NCBI GenBank assembly: GCA_949152475.1
Contig: OX424570.1
Location: forward strand, 27,276,694-27,340,693
Origin: Terebella lapidaria
Taxonomy: Eukaryota > Annelida > Polychaeta > Terebellida > Terebellidae
DNA length: 64,000 nt
Reading direction: 5' to 3'
Shown: piece after piece, positions 11,335 to 24,483 of the stretch
How positions within the stretch are numbered: the stretch's first letter is position 1
Layout of the letters: each line of letters starts with the position of its first letter
Notes under the pieces: generated by a model
Seen by the model: only the letters and a program-made list of their open reading frames with translations
Told to the model about the DNA's origin: nothing
Database searches by the model: none
Made by a program: the position numbers and the translations under genes

Positions 11335-12370
11335 GTTATTATAAGTCATAAGTAGTTTATTCACCCAACATAAACATATTTACATGGGTGGGAAAATGAA
11401 ACCACAAGGCTTATTTTTGCCCTAAAATATTGACATAATTAAAATATATACATGGAGATTTCAAACCTAAACATCATAGAACAACACACAATTTTGTAAT
11501 AATTGACATGAAAAACAGGTATGTGATATTTTGACAAGTGATCAGATGGTTTTTCAGTTTTGATTTGAAAGCATATAGTGTTCTACTACCTCTGATATTA
11601 CTTGGAATGTTATTCCAGATCTTTGGACCATGTATTTTCACATTGAAAGAAGATATTAAAGATCTACACTCATTTGACCTATAGTTGCTTTTTGTCTTGT
11701 ATTGTACACGTGATTGAAGTCATTTCTTGAAGAAAATGCAGAATAAAACATTGGCAGTTTATTCTGACTAAACTTGAACATAAGTATGCCCGTAAAATAT
11801 GAATACAACAAATCAAACTTTAAAATCCTACATTTAAGAAATATGTTGTTTGTATGCGCCCTGTATTCAGAAAAAGTTATTAGTTGAACAATTTTCTTCT
11901 GTAGCAATAAAATTGAGTTGGTATTTCTATTGTATGAACGACCCCATACAACGATACAATATGATAAATATGGTAAGACCAAGGCATTGTATATAGTTAT
12001 AAGTGTATCTGTAAATAGATTGTGCCTCGACTTGTACAAAATACCGATGCTTTTGGAAACTTTAGCTCTGAAATGGGAATCCCAGTTCAATTTGTCGTCT
12101 ATCATGACGCCTAAAAATTTTGTTTCATGGGTTATTTCTATTCGATTATCATGATAAACATGTCCTTATTGTTTCGAAAGAGTCGACTTTTAGGTGAAAA
12201 TACCATACATTTAGTTTTACTCACATTCAATGAAAGCTTATTCACCTTGAACCATTCATCAATTTTTATGAACTCGCGATTCATGACATTGATGTCATCA
12301 TCGAGTGTAGTATTTGAGGAGAATCTATTCGTATCATCAGCGTACAAGATCATATACAAGAGATCTTATA
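11335..12370 (-). mobile_element. 5'-truncated non-LTR retrotransposon (LINE), RT C-terminal part
   Basis: The minus strand reads the end of a Jockey/CR1-like reverse transcriptase: YADDTNRFSS (the YADD active site), then a region with MIDDKLNWDSHFRAKVSKS and YNALVLPYLSYCIVVWG, and YNTRQKA near the C-terminus. The protein is in at least two frames, so it is not intact. A short 3' tail ends around 11,335. Flanking bases of the host 128-bp repeat resume directly on both sides, so this is a discrete 5'-truncated insertion, the usual outcome of LINE retrotransposition. Confidence 0.85.
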
Positions 12371-13195
12371 CAAGAGTTAATTGGACTCAATAATGGAATT
12401 AACTGGCCAAATTGATAACTTATTGCGTAATACCAACGATGAACCATATAATCATTACTGCACACATTTTTCTCATTGATTTTTCTCAATAATAAATGTT
12501 CCTCACTTTAACTATTATTGTGCTCAATAGTGAGACTTAACTAGCAATATTAATGTTAACTCGATCGGTACCAGTAATATCAACATTACTAAACCGCTAC
12601 TGGACAGAACCTTTTCCTCGGTGAGCCAAATAATAAATGTCCCTTGCCTTAACTTGTTTTATTATGTTCAATAATAGACTTAACCATGTTAACTTATTCA
12701 GTGATACCAATGGTACTACAGCCATCTACTGCTGAGTCTGCTGCACAAACAATTTTGAGCACAATAATGAATGTTCCTCACCTCAACTAGTTTTATTGCA
12801 CTCAGTAAATGAATGTTACTAGCAAAATTCTTGTTAACTTGTTTAGTATTATAAAGGTTACTAATGCCACAAAATCTTCACTGAATACTATCATGTTGTT
12901 GAGCCCCATACAAAATGCTCCTCACCTAAGCTATTTTTATTGTGCTCTGTACTAGCAAAATTAAAGCAACTGCCTTCAATAAGAGACAATATTTTTTTTT
13001 TCATATTAAACATGTCAAAATAAATTGCAGTTGCTTTGACGCTGCAGTTGCTCGAACTTATTTAGCAGTATAAATGTTACTACAACCATAGAATCTCTAC
13101 TGATCAAAACTTTTACCTTGTTGAGACAATTAATAAATATGCCTCGCCTAAACTATTTCTATTGTGCTCAGTAATACACTAACTAGCAAAACTAG

Positions 13196-14308
13196 ACATA
13201 AAAGCCTATAGGCTTTGTGGCATCCCCCAATTTTTCTTTTCTTTTCTAATGGTGAAACTTGACTGTTATTATAATACATATACCAGGATTATTGAACACA
13301 GGTGGGAGTGAGAGTTCAAATTATAGCAGTTGCTCACTAGACAAATGTCCATCAGATATTTGTTTTAATCTCAATAGTTATTAAATGTACAGACATGACA
13401 GACATTCATAATACAAGCAAAAAGGAAATTATTCTGGGTTCTGGCTAAGTAAAACAATGATAATTTGGTCACTGCATGTGAAATACAGCTAGAAAACAAA
13501 ACAATGCATGTAGTTTCATCCAGATAAACACAGTGCTGTTTTAACTGAATACAATGAACAATTGACCGGCAACCAAGGCCCAGGCAGACCTTCAAAGCTG
13601 TTATCTTCAGTTTGGGTCATCATTATATAACCACCTATTGTTTTCTTTAGAAAGGGAAGGAGGGCATTGTTCCAACCTGTTGGTGTTAGTATAGTAAACT
13701 GGGGTGAGGGGACAGGAGAGGGGGGGGGGGGAAGAGGGGCAGTGCATACAAGTCACTGATACATTGCTACATTCATATGCAGATTAGACTGGCTGACAGT
13801 GGAGGTGGGGGAGGGAGAGGGGGGGGAGGTATTGCCTTATCACAGGCATTACTGAGCAGGGCTCTCATATACTGCACTGGCTGAGAGGGCAGAGCCTAGC
13901 CTCATGCTGGACATGCAGGCTGCAGTCAGTGAATACAGTAGCATGGCTCAGTCACAGTATTACATCTGCATGGGGGCAGGCGAGGGAAAAATTCTAAGTC
14001 CAAAAAAAAATACACCCAAAAAATTTTTTCCCCCTGGAAATTGCCTGAATCAAATTATGACATTGACAGGAATCGCCCGATTTTTTTTTCCAAAATGGCC
14101 GCTGGCGGCCATCTTGGATTTCGGATCTCGACGAAAAACAATAGGGGTTAGAAGCAAAGTATTTCGGATGAGCTGTGAAAATTTCGGAAAGATAGATCGA
14201 GGCGTTCAAGAGTTATGATCCGGAAACCGAACGGCGGAAGAAAAAAAAAAAAAAAAAAAAAAAAAACAGACAAAAACATAAGGCCTCCCGATTTTCAATC
14301 GGGATGCC
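13196..14308. mobile_element. Non-autonomous MITE-like element with subterminal hairpins
   Basis: Interrupts the 128-bp repeat 'aaaacta..attaatgtt'. The left end has the hairpin aaagcctataggcttt followed by GGCATCCC; the right end has the hairpin CCCGATTTTCAATCGGG running into GGGATGCC, so the ends are inverted repeats of about 8-10 bp. The body contains a poly-G tract (about 13,720), a conserved block near 14,160-14,235 ('gaaaatttcggaaagat' and 'gttatgatccggaaacc') and a poly-A run. A relative with the same block is at about 44,640-44,775. No coding capacity. Confidence 0.6.
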
Positions 14309-14971
14309 TAATTAATGTTAACTTAGTCAGTAAAATTTATCTACAGCTGGGCACCATAACTGATGTTTCTTGCCTCAACAATTTTTTTTGTGCTCAGTAA
14401 TAGACTTAACTGATGAAACTAATGTTAACTTATTATTCAGTAATATTTTTCTGTTTTCACCAAGACAAGTTCTCTATTCTGATCAAGAATCCTGTGCTAT
14501 TAGCTTCCACAGTACAAGCTACATGTATAGGGATGATCAGAGATGTTGAAATGAATATTTCGATTTTCTGTAAAAATTTAGACTATTAACATATTAATAT
14601 TCATATGATATTTCTGAAAAAAAACTGATTGGTTTCATGTGCCAGAACTTCCCAACAAGGTTTCTGAATATTACTAGTATCGAGATTCGTTGAAAACTGC
14701 TTCTGTAGAGCATTCACAAGCCATCGTGTCTCAACAGGTTTATTCCGACAAAAAATGTGTCCCCAAATGACCAATTCAGTTGCCATGGTAACCAAAAACA
14801 ATTGGTGTTGTGGTCTTACCAAAAAAATAATGGTACCTGCCAAAAATGATGGTGATCGGGTGAGAATTGCGGTCTGTAGCGCGTTCACAAGAATATCTCT
14901 ACAAACTCAGATGACATCGTGGACGACGACTGCAAACCATAGTACTCCCCAAACTTTGTTCGGGGGATACA

Positions 14972-16640
14972 AATATACAACAATCTGGTATTCCACAAGT
15001 TTATTGAGAAAAGTACAAGAAGCAGGACATATATGTGACGACACTGAAACATTTGTTAACTTTCCATCAAACCAGAGATGTTTTACAAATATAACAAAGC
15101 ATAACGAGAATAGTTTTAAAAAAATACGGTGGGAATCTCTAATCATATGAACATGATCAATCTTGTTGGATGTGTCACGATTGACAAGCGTGATCAAAGA
15201 ATTTCCCAACCGGAAGAAGAGAGTGAAAACAGATAGGGAAACCCTAATAAACTGCAAGGTTTTTTCTGAGTATATCACTCTTTGAAATAACCACAAAAAC
15301 TCAATACATGCGACTTGGATAGACTGGTGTGCATGATCATCAAATCCATTATCCACAGCAGTATTAAAAAGTTTGACTGAGGCACAATTTATTTGGCGGA
15401 TTTGGCTGTAGAGTAGAAACCGAAAAACCAATTGATGTAATCTACAGTTGGTAATTCGATACGAGTACTCGGTTGTGAGTCAAGTCACAAACCTGAGTAC
15501 TTGGATTACAAATCTGTATGCCTACTTGTGCTAACCCTACGAGCCATCTGTTCAAATTCGCTGCATTCCAAAATTCGCCAACTGAGCATTATTATCAGAG
15601 CTCAGGAGCTTGGTTTGTGGAAAACAAACTGCTGGTACAAAAATTGGATATCAGAGTCTCGACAGATGATAAAATTGTTTTGTTATATTTGCATTACGAA
15701 GCTAGAAAAGCACTGTTGGCGAATTTTGGAATGCAGTGAATTTAGGACGGATGGCTCGTAGTCTTTCTAAAAAAAAGTTATATTTTTCCCCAGTAAAAGT
15801 GCTAGTAATATTAAACTTGATTGCCAAATTGGCATTCCTACTTGTTTATTATGTCGATTGGATCATACAGGGATTGAAAGCATGCTTTCAAATAGATCTA
15901 TCCATTGTGAGAACTCAAAATCCGGGTTCAGCGAATTTTCGAATTTTACGATGTACATTTCTGGCAGCTGATCATAGAACGGACATTATTTTGACCTATT
16001 ATCGCCCACTCATCTATCCTCAAATCGGACATCTGCCACGATTTAAAGAATAAAGTCAACCAATTTCACGTGATAATTGTGTTCAATAATGCCGTTATCA
16101 ATCCACCTTATCCAGCATGTAAACATTCGTAACTGAAAGTGGAAGAAACGTCTTCCACATTTCATGTTTCCGCGTGTGGTGTCGAATGGTTGCACGGGTC
16201 CATGCATCAACAAATCACCATCATAATAAATTTCACGCGCCCACAATCGTTATTATGCATATATGTGATACGCAAAGGTCTATCCTGTTATATGTTGTTC
16301 TTATCCTTCGGTTCTATTTAATAATGGGGTCGATTCCCCACGATTTTAAATAAATGTTGTAATCAATTGTTCCATACCGTCGTGTAAAGACAGGAAATCT
16401 GGCTTTGCACACGACCCTTTTGCGCACGACCCTTTTGCACATGCGCATTGAATACCACCCCCACGTGTGTTTGTTTACAAACGTCACATCCTTTCTATGT
16501 AAATAAATATAACCACGTGGTCTGTATGACAAACGTGTAGATGCCTGTCTGCAGATTGAATGAATCATACGGTTATTCCATATTTCTTCAAAGAGAACAG
16601 ACTCGATGCTGAAACTAGAGCAAGTTAAATTACTGAATAG
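14972..16640. other. Intergenic stretch without recognised genes
   Basis: Apart from the MITE at 15,537-15,761 I recognise no gene. Open frames on both strands are short, lack family motifs and do not pair across splice sites. Around 16,400-16,440 there is a small direct repeat of 'gcacacgaccctttt'. Confidence 0.4.
15537..15761. mobile_element. MITE with about 45-bp terminal inverted repeats
   Basis: The left end CTACGAGCCATC and the right end GATGGCTCGTAG are mirror images. The match continues inwards for about 45 bp, through 'gctgcattccaaaattcgcc' on the left and its complement on the right, with a few mismatches. Total length is 225 bp and there is no coding capacity. It is a classic short foldback element. 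Confidence 0.8.
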
Positions 16641-19594
16641 ATTTGGAGAAGAATACCAAAAAGACATTTGGGCTACAACATTTCTGTAGGGCTTTTGGGC
16701 CTACATTCCAGGTCTTTTTAGTGAGTCATTGCAATGCATTATTTCTTCATACATGTAGATAACTCGAATAGTCCTAAACCATGTAAACACTGGAAAATAT
16801 GTCATGCACGTCTGAAATGTCAGAAAGTGCCATTTTGGGCCTATATTTCAGGTCTATTGAGCAATTCAAGGCCCTCTCTCCATACACAACCTGGACAGTC
16901 CTAAATGTCAGCCACACGTGAAATTAGACAGAAAGATAGATTTCAAGAAAAGTGCCAAAAGGTGCAATTTAGGACATTTTGGGCCTACATTTTGGGCCTT
17001 TCGAACAATTCAAGGTCCTCGTTCCCCATTCACAACTTACACAATTCTAAATGTCATCCACATGTAAAATTAAAGAGAAAGTTTCTGAATAAATTTCGAG
17101 CGAAAAAAGTGCCGGAAGAGTGAAATTTTGGTCATTTTGCGTATTTTTGGCCCATATTTCAGGCCTTTTGAGCTTTTTAGGGCCTACCATCTATGTATCC
17201 ATGCTAAACAGTCCTGAATGCCATCCACACATGAAATTAGAGACCTATGGAATATTTACCAAGCAAAGTGCCAAAAGATGCAATTTGGACCATTTTGGGC
17301 CTTTTCGGCCTACGTTTTGTGCACAATTGATTCCTAAGCTGTAAAATCGATAATAAGTAAGATATTAGCCATTTTGTCCTCTGACACTGAAAATGGGGTC
17401 AAATTCAATGTCATCAGAATATTTGGCGTATATCATTCCCTGTATATGTCCATAAATGATTCCATAGCTTCAAAGTGGATAAGAAGCGAGATATTAGCAA
17501 TTTTGTCCTGTGTCCTTGAAAATTAGGTCAAAGGGCACATTCAAGGTCACAAGAATATTCATCGTATATCCTTTCCTATATGGCCAGAATTGATTTATAT
17601 TCTCTAAACTCACTATTGAGTTTTTTGTCAAAAATTGAGTGAGATATTAAGCAAAAAGGATCCCATTATAAAGCATAGGACAATTTCACATGAGAAAGTC
17701 CCATTTGGGCCAAAATGGCCCAATTCGAGCGATTCAAGGGCAACGAGAATTATACCCGTCACAGGGATAGATGCGAGGAGTGTTATGCATCAAAAAGAGA
17801 AATAGTTACTGAACAGAGTTTGAGAAAGTGGCCGCCATAGTCTAAAATCAGGCGTTTTTTGTCAAAAATGGCTGCCATTTAAAAAAATTAGGTCAAAGGT
17901 CAAATTGAAGGTCACAAGAATATTCAGCATGCATTTTTTTACATCAATCATTTCCCATATGTTCAAAATTGATTGCTAGTCTCTAAACTCAATATTTAGT
18001 GAGAAATAACACATAATGTCATTGTGTCCCATTATAAAGCACAGAAGAATTTAACATGGCAAAGTGCCATTTGGGGCAAGTTTGGGCTAAAATGGCCCAC
18101 TTCGAGCGATTCAAAGGCAACGAAACTTATACACATCATAGAGGTATATATGAGGAGTGTTATGCATCAATAAGAAAAAAAGTTACTGAACAGGTTTTGA
18201 GAAAATGACTGCCTAAGCTGTAAAATCGATAATAAGTGAGATATTAGCCATTTTGTCCTGTGACTTTGAAAATGAGGTCAAAGGTCAAATTCAAGGTCAT
18301 GACAATAATCTGCATATATCATTTCCTATAAGTTCATAATTGATTCCTACACTGTAAAGTCAATAATAAGCGAGATATTAGCTATTTTGTGCTCTGACCT
18401 TGAAACTGAGGTCAGAAGTCAAATTCAAGGTCACAAGAATATTCAGCACATATCATTTCCTATATGTCCACAATTGATCCCTAAGCTGTGAAATCGATAA
18501 TAAGTGAGATATTAGCCATTTTGTGGTGACCTTGAAAATGAGGTCGAAGGTCAAATTCAAGGTCATCAGAATATTCGGCATATATCATTTCCTATATGTC
18601 CACAATAGATTCCTAAGTTGTAAAGTCAATAATAAGCAAGATATTAGACATTTTGTGCTCTGACCTTGAAACCGAGGTCAGAGGTCAAATTCAAGACCCT
18701 GAGAATATTCAGCATATATCATTTCCTATATGTCCACAATTGATTCCTAGTCTCTAATCTCAATATTAAGTGAGATATTAGGCTTAATGTGTCCCATTAT
18801 AAAGCATAGGAGAATTTAACATGGGAAAGTCCCATTTGGGCCGAGTTTGGGCCCAAAATGGCCCACTTCGAGCGATTCAAGGGCAACTAAATTTATACAT
18901 GTCACAAGAGTACATATGAGGAGTGTTATGCATTGATAAGAAAAAAAGTTACTGAACAAATTCTGAGAAAACGACTGTCATAGTCCAAAATTGGCCATTT
19001 TTCGACGAAAATGGCCCTCTGACCTTGAAACCGAGGTCAGAGGTCAAATTCAAGGTCACCAGAATATTCAGGATATATCATTTCCTATATCTCTACAATT
19101 GATCCCTAGTCTCTAATCTCAATATTAAGTGAGATATTAGGCTTAATGTGTCCCATTATAAAGCATAGGAGAATTTAACATGGGAAAGTCCCATTTGGGC
19201 TGAGTTTGGGCCCAAAATGGCCCATTTCAAGCGATTCAAGGGCAACGAAATTCATACATGTCACAGGGGTACCTATGAGGAGTGTTATGCATCAATAAGA
19301 AAAAAAGTTACTGAACAGATTTTGAGAAAACGACCGTCAAAGTCCAAAATTGGCCATTTTTCGACGAAAACGGCCGCCATTTTGAAAAAAATGCGAAAAT
19401 CAGAAAACTAAAAAAAACCTTTCCTGGAAATATTTTTAGGTATTTTTGTGCAAAATTTCAGAAATATTCCATCATAAACTTTAAAGATAAAAATGTGAAC
19501 GGACGGACGGACGGACGGACGACGGACGACGGACGACGGACGCCGGACGCAACGCCATGGCAATAGGTTATCGGACCAAAGGTCCGGTAACCTA
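16640..19594. mobile_element. Repeat-rich element of 'aaggtca' type with GGTCC hairpin end
   Basis: From about 17,370 to 19,400 the sequence is degenerate tandem copies of units containing 'gaggtcaaaggtcaaattca' and 'gagatattag', mixed with 'cccatttgggc' units. It ends with an (acgg)n run (19,498-19,545) and the hairpin GGACC-AAA-GGTCC within a longer inverted repeat, finishing GTCCGGTAACCTA at 19,582-19,594. This right end is the same as that of the element at 22,271-24,217. The left end was not found. Short open frames here are by-products of the repeats. Confidence 0.65.
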
Positions 19595-19737
19595 AAAACG
19601 GTGTTAGTGTTTTTCCCCAGAAGGACTGTATGACGTCAAGAAAGCGTCGTTAACAAACGCGCAGAATTCACCTGTACAGCCATATATGTAATTTTCTACA
19701 TAAATCGATACACACATTTACGATATCAATATCTAAC

Positions 19738-20247
19738 CTCCAGTGTGGTTGTCTTTACACGTGTACTGCATCACATCATAGTCGCTCCATGTGTTGTATC
19801 GATATGGAAGTTTGACAGAAGAGACATAAAAATCCAAACACGCCCTCCTCCCATCACAAGCCGACACGATCATGTCATAATCACTGGGACTGACATGTAA
19901 CAGACGAGCTTCTGTGTCACGGGGGTCATAGTGACAGAGTCTTCCCCACTCAGGCCACTCGTGAAAGTCATAGACAAACACGTCCTTCACTTGAATCACC
20001 TCACCAGCTCCACAGAGTGGTTTATTCTCAGTGTACTTCATACCAGTGCAATAGGTCTCGTTCAGAACTGCAAGATAAACAACAACAACAACAACAACAA
20101 CAATAGTATCTTCACAATGTGTTCTATGCACCAAACAAGATCCTGACGATTGCCGATGATGCAGTAATCACACTTCGAATTACCTGTTGCAGAAGTAACG
20201 AGCAGCAGAGGAAATAAAGTGAAGAAATACATCGAGTTCCCATCCAT
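19738..20247 (-). CDS. SUEL/Gal-lectin receptor paralogue, first two exons (L1)
   Basis: Exon 1 (20,184-20,247) starts MDGNSMYFFTLFPLLLVTSAT, a signal peptide, and ends at a GTAATT donor in phase 1. Exon 2 (19,738-20,067) follows a TTGCAG acceptor and encodes a SUEL-type lectin domain: CGAGEVIQVKDVFVYDF, then IVSACDGRRACLDFYVSS and DYDVMQYTC, ending with a GTTAGA donor in phase 1. Exon sizes and phases match the complete genes at 33,979 and 57,970. No exon for a second lectin domain, membrane span or tail is seen downstream; repeats occupy 16.6-19.6 kb. The locus is therefore a remnant, or its later exons lie further left than I could recognise. SUEL domains bind rhamnose or galactose in known family members; the ligand here is unknown. 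Confidence 0.75.
20077..20104. repeat. (AAC)n microsatellite
   Basis: About nine aac units in the intron between the two exons of lectin locus L1. Confidence 0.9.
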
Positions 20248-20249
20248 AA

Positions 20250-21600
20250 TGTGCTTGTATTGATATACGTATCACGCCGATATACAATATACTTGTGTTA
20301 TCTAGTATCCGATCATACATCGCATGTATTTTCGAAAAATTACCGAGGTAATGCAGTCACTCCCAGCTAAACCCAGTGTGATACAGTACATCGTACATCG
20401 ACAGGCCCATTTTTTAAACCAGGAAGTTCAATTTGGCAGCGTTTTTATTAGTAAACTTCTTTCAATACAGGTGAGTAAAATTTGACGGGCGCGTAGTTGA
20501 CACACACTGACACAATAAAACCCACCAGCAATTCAACTAAAACATATTTCCGTTACGTGGTGTTATAGGCCCATCCCCACAATGCACAACGCACATGCGT
20601 CTTTAATTTCGGCTTTCACATCAATCTACGTTAACTCACACAAGAGACGGCTTCACCACCCGTATGTATTTAAAACCCGATGCGCATACATCGTATATAT
20701 GTACATTGTACATTACACTTGACTCAATCTTTGCGGAGGCGATTTAAGTGTCAATAGCCAAGTAAACATGTATTTTTTTTTTCAATTTATAGCTCTCGTG
20801 GATGGCCGCGTTGAACCTTCGTGGTCATCGATCGTCAAGTTCAAGGGCACCACTCAAATCGACATAATATATAACTTCCCATTTTTTAGTTTTTTAGTGT
20901 GTCAATATCATATAATATATAGTCTCTATTCTGTAGAATTCGAGGAGATCGAACAAACAGCTCTTCATCTTTCTTATAACTAATTTGTAATTCGAGCTTA
21001 TGACTTTGTGTGACAAGGTCTCCACTTAAGGTTCATATTTTTTTTCTACAACACGGCCCAGAAACTACAGCTACACTGATTGATAATCGTTATACAACAA
21101 AGTCAGGTCTGGGGTACCAGTGTCGGATTTTACACATCAAATTGCTGAATACACCAGAACTGATCCCATATTGAGAACAACTCCTATAGCATCTCGTTTA
21201 CGTAAAGTTGATACAGTGATGATGTGCAGAACGTCGAGTGACTCTATCCTTTAATATAGCCATTCATAGGCATGCGCCACTAGTTGCCAAAAAGATCAAA
21301 ACATCTTGGATAATCTCGGTTTACGGAAACCAGCGAACAAATTGAGTACTTTGTATAAAATAAAATCAGTAAACTAACAACACACGAGTCATACTAAATA
21401 TTTTTTTTATATGAACGTGGGTAAATCAATATCAAACGAGTTAGTAGAAAGAGATATGTCACTTCAATACTAAGTAAACATGAAAATGATGTAAGGAAAA
21501 CATAGAAAACACTTGACAACATTCCCGAAAGATAGAACGAAATCTTCAATAGTTAATAATTTTGTCCATGAGGGTGATAAATAGAGGATTCCTGAAATAC
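20250..21600. other. Intergenic stretch, includes the upstream region of L1
   Basis: No gene recognised. The first few hundred bases to the right of 20,247 would contain the promoter of the minus-strand lectin locus. No clear TATA box or other core element could be assigned. Confidence 0.35.
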
Positions 21601-21614
21601 TATCAGATGAAATG

Positions 21615-21745
21615 TAGTCTATTATATTACTATTACTTCAGAATTTGCACTATTACTATTACTATTACAATTACTTTATTTTTGAAAAGTAATCTATCAT
21701 ATTACTATTACTTTTGCACCAATTACTATTACAATTACTATTATT
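21615..21745. repeat. (TTACTA)n microsatellite
   Basis: Degenerate 'attactattactattac' runs. A second tract of the same type lies at about 24,340-24,483, on the other side of the element at 22,271-24,217. Confidence 0.85.
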
Positions 21746-22270
21746 TTCCAAATTCAAAGTTCACAACAAATATTGTTCAATACAAATCAGCAGCAATTAA
21801 TGTATTCATAAAACAAAGTTTGTCATCGCGTTCATTGAGAAACAATTACAAGGTTAAATCACTATCATGATCAACAGACTCAGGAGTGTATCATTCTATA
21901 ACACACATTCGCACATCGTGTCGGCTGGACTTTTGCGTGTTTGGTTTCAAGTATAAGAATTATAATTCAGGCAAACTCCACCCCTGACCTGTATTATCGA
22001 ATCAGAGCTGACATAACATTTTACAACACCTGTACCTATGATCACAGTGCTTTTTGAGTCTGAACCCCTATAGAATGGTGTGAACAAGATCATCGAACAA
22101 ATTAATGTGGTGATTTCTTGAATTGACTGTATGATAAACATAGTGGCTGCCTATTGATACCTCGATTGCCATCAAACTGATTACGCAATCACTCCCTCCA
22201 AAAGGCAGTGGGGGGGGGGGGGGGGAGGGGGTAATGCCTCCGTTACAAAAAATTAGCCCAAAGGCTAAGA

Positions 22271-24217
22271 TAGGTTACCGGACAATTTTGGTTTGGCCAT
22301 GGCAGCATTGGCAGGTAACAGACCTTGAGATTTACCAATCAAGGTTCGCAGTGTAAACATATGACCTTGGGATTTACCAATCAAGGTCATCCGTATGAAC
22401 TTCGATGTAACCATTACATGTATGTGTGCAGCATTTGATATTCTATATGTTGGGTGGAATCGTTTAGGCCGCTCAGGTCAATTTACACATTCCAAGTCAT
22501 TTGGCACTCAAGGTCATCTGACGTCAAGTTCAAGGTCATCATTATTTGTGCCATATATGTCTTCCTATATGTTCATAATGCAAACATGAGCTCTATCTGC
22601 AAGCATTTCATCTACAGAGGCAAATCTGGGCATTTTTTGACCCCAAAATGGCTGTTTTGACCTTTCAAGGTCATCGAAGGTCAAATTCAAGGTCACCACA
22701 CAAGTCGCCATATATGACTTCCCATTTGAAAGTGCCAATTTCTAAGCTCTATCTTCAAGCGTTCTATGAGTACAGTCCTGACAGCTCCCATTATGAAGGA
22801 AAAAAGTGCCGAAAATTTTCTAAGTCCAAAATTTTTTTCAAAGGGTGAAAATTTTTTTTTCACAGAAATGGCCCAAAATGGATAGTAATGCGATCTGGGG
22901 CGGAAACACTTTTTTCGCCGACTCGTCAAAAATTCAAAATGGCCGCCACACAGAGATCAGCGATTCAAGGGCAACAAAACTTATACACGTCACAGAGGTA
23001 TATAAGAGGAATCTTTTAAAGCAAAAATCTCAAAACTGATCAGACAGTTTTTGAGAAAATACAGACCAGGTGCAAATTTGAGCGTTTTTCGACCCAAAAT
23101 TGGCTGTTTTGACCTTTCAAGGTCATCCAAGGTCAAATTCAAGGTCACCACACAAGTCGCCATATATGACTTCCCATTTGAAAGTGCCAATTTCTAAGCT
23201 CTATCTTCAAGCGTTCTATGAGTACAGTCCGGACAGCTCCCATTATGAAGGAAAAAAGTGCCGAAAATTTTTCAAGTCCAAAATTTTTTTCAAAGGGTGA
23301 AAATTTTTTTTTGCCTAGAAATGGCCCAAAATGGATAGTAATGCGATTTGGGGCGAAAAAATTTTTTTTTGCCGACTCGTCAAAAATTCAAAATGGCCGC
23401 CACATGGAGCTCGGCGATTCAAGGGCAACAAAACTTATACACGTCAGAGAGGTATATAAGAGGAATCTTTTTAAACAAAAATCTCAAAACTGATCAGACA
23501 GTTTTTGAGAAAATACAGACCAGGTGCAAATTTGAGCGTTTTTCGACCCAAAATTGGCTGTTTTGACCTTTCAAGGTCATCCAAGGTCAAATTCAAGGTC
23601 ACCACACAAGTCGCCATATATGACTTCCCATTTGAAAGTGCCAATTTCTAAGCTCTATCTTCAAGCGTTCTATGAGTACAGTCCGCACAGCTCCCATTAT
23701 GAAGGAAAAAAGTGCCGAAAATTTTCTAAGTCCAAAATTTTTTTCAAAGGGTGAAAATTTTTTTTTGCCCTAGAAATGGCCCAAAATGGATAGTAATGCG
23801 ATTTGGGGCGAAAAATTTTTTTTACGCCGACCCGCCAAAAATTCAAAATGGCCGCCACACGGAAACCGGCAGATTTAGGGCAACCAAACTTATACATATC
23901 ACAGAGGTATATGAGGGGAATCTTTTGAAACCAAAAACTCAAAACTGATCAGACAGTTTTTGAGAAAATGGCCGTCAAAGTCCAAAATTGAGCGTTTTTC
24001 TACAAAAACGGCCGCCATTTTGAAAAAAAATGCGAAAATCAAAAAACAAAAAAATACCTCCTTCTCAAAATATTTTTAGGCATTTTTGTGCAAAATTTCA
24101 GAAAGATTCGATCGTTAACTTTAAAGATAAAAATGTTAACGCCGGACGGACGGACGGACGGACGGACGGACGGAACGCCATGCCAATAGGTTATCGGACC
24201 AAAGGTCCGGTAACCTA
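22271..24217. mobile_element. Non-autonomous element with 13-bp TIRs and internal 453-bp tandem repeats
   Basis: The left end TAGGTTACCGGAC (22,271-22,283) is the exact inverse of the right end GTCCGGTAACCTA (24,205-24,217). Inside, a unit of about 453 bp is repeated nearly three times (starts near 22,648, 23,100 and 23,554), each with 'gaccttcaaggtca'-like words, the phrase 'aaaatggccgccac' and runs of A and T. The right end has an (acgg)n run and a long hairpin around GGACC-AAA-GGTCC. No protein-coding capacity. It shares its right end with the element ending at 19,594. Confidence 0.8.
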
Positions 24218-24339
24218 AAAACAGTTGGTGTTTGTCTGACCAGCTACACGAACAAAGTGAATGCCCAAATTAAGAAAAGCCCCAAATATTCCTGCTGAGG
24301 GTATAGAGTAGATAATCTGAAGTAATAGCAATTGTAATA

Positions 24340-24483
24340 TATATTACATATTACAATTGAAATATATTAGTATTACTATTACTATTACATCCAATGTTGG
24401 AAAAGCTGATTACTATTATATTAGTATTACTTGGAAAAATGTAATCGTTACTATTACTATTACAATTACATATTACTATTACC
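24340..24483. repeat. (TTACTA)n microsatellite
   Basis: Runs of 'attactattactatta' interrupted by 'ggaaaagctgat' and 'ggaaaaatgtaatcg'. Same motif family as at 21,615-21,745. Confidence 0.85.

Larger units (their letters stand above)
10500..14971. mobile_element. Satellite-bearing repetitive element, copy 1 (with nested insertions)
   Basis: Shares its order of parts with 53,184-55,946: about 120-bp repeats with 'gcatttcaagatga..attggagccagatc', then about 128-bp repeats with 'aataatagacttaacta', a unique stretch, a 'gcgttcacaag' segment, and a right end tttgttcgggggatac. The repeats are more diverged than in copy 2. A LINE (about 11,335-12,370) and a MITE-like element (about 13,196-14,308) are inserted into the second repeat array. 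No left terminal repeat was found, and no coding capacity of its own is visible. Confidence 0.65.

Noticed and set aside
22648-23754. Repeated 66-codon open frames starting MAVLTFQGH
   Set aside because: They are by-products of the 453-bp non-coding repeat and include the 'aaggtca' words in all copies.
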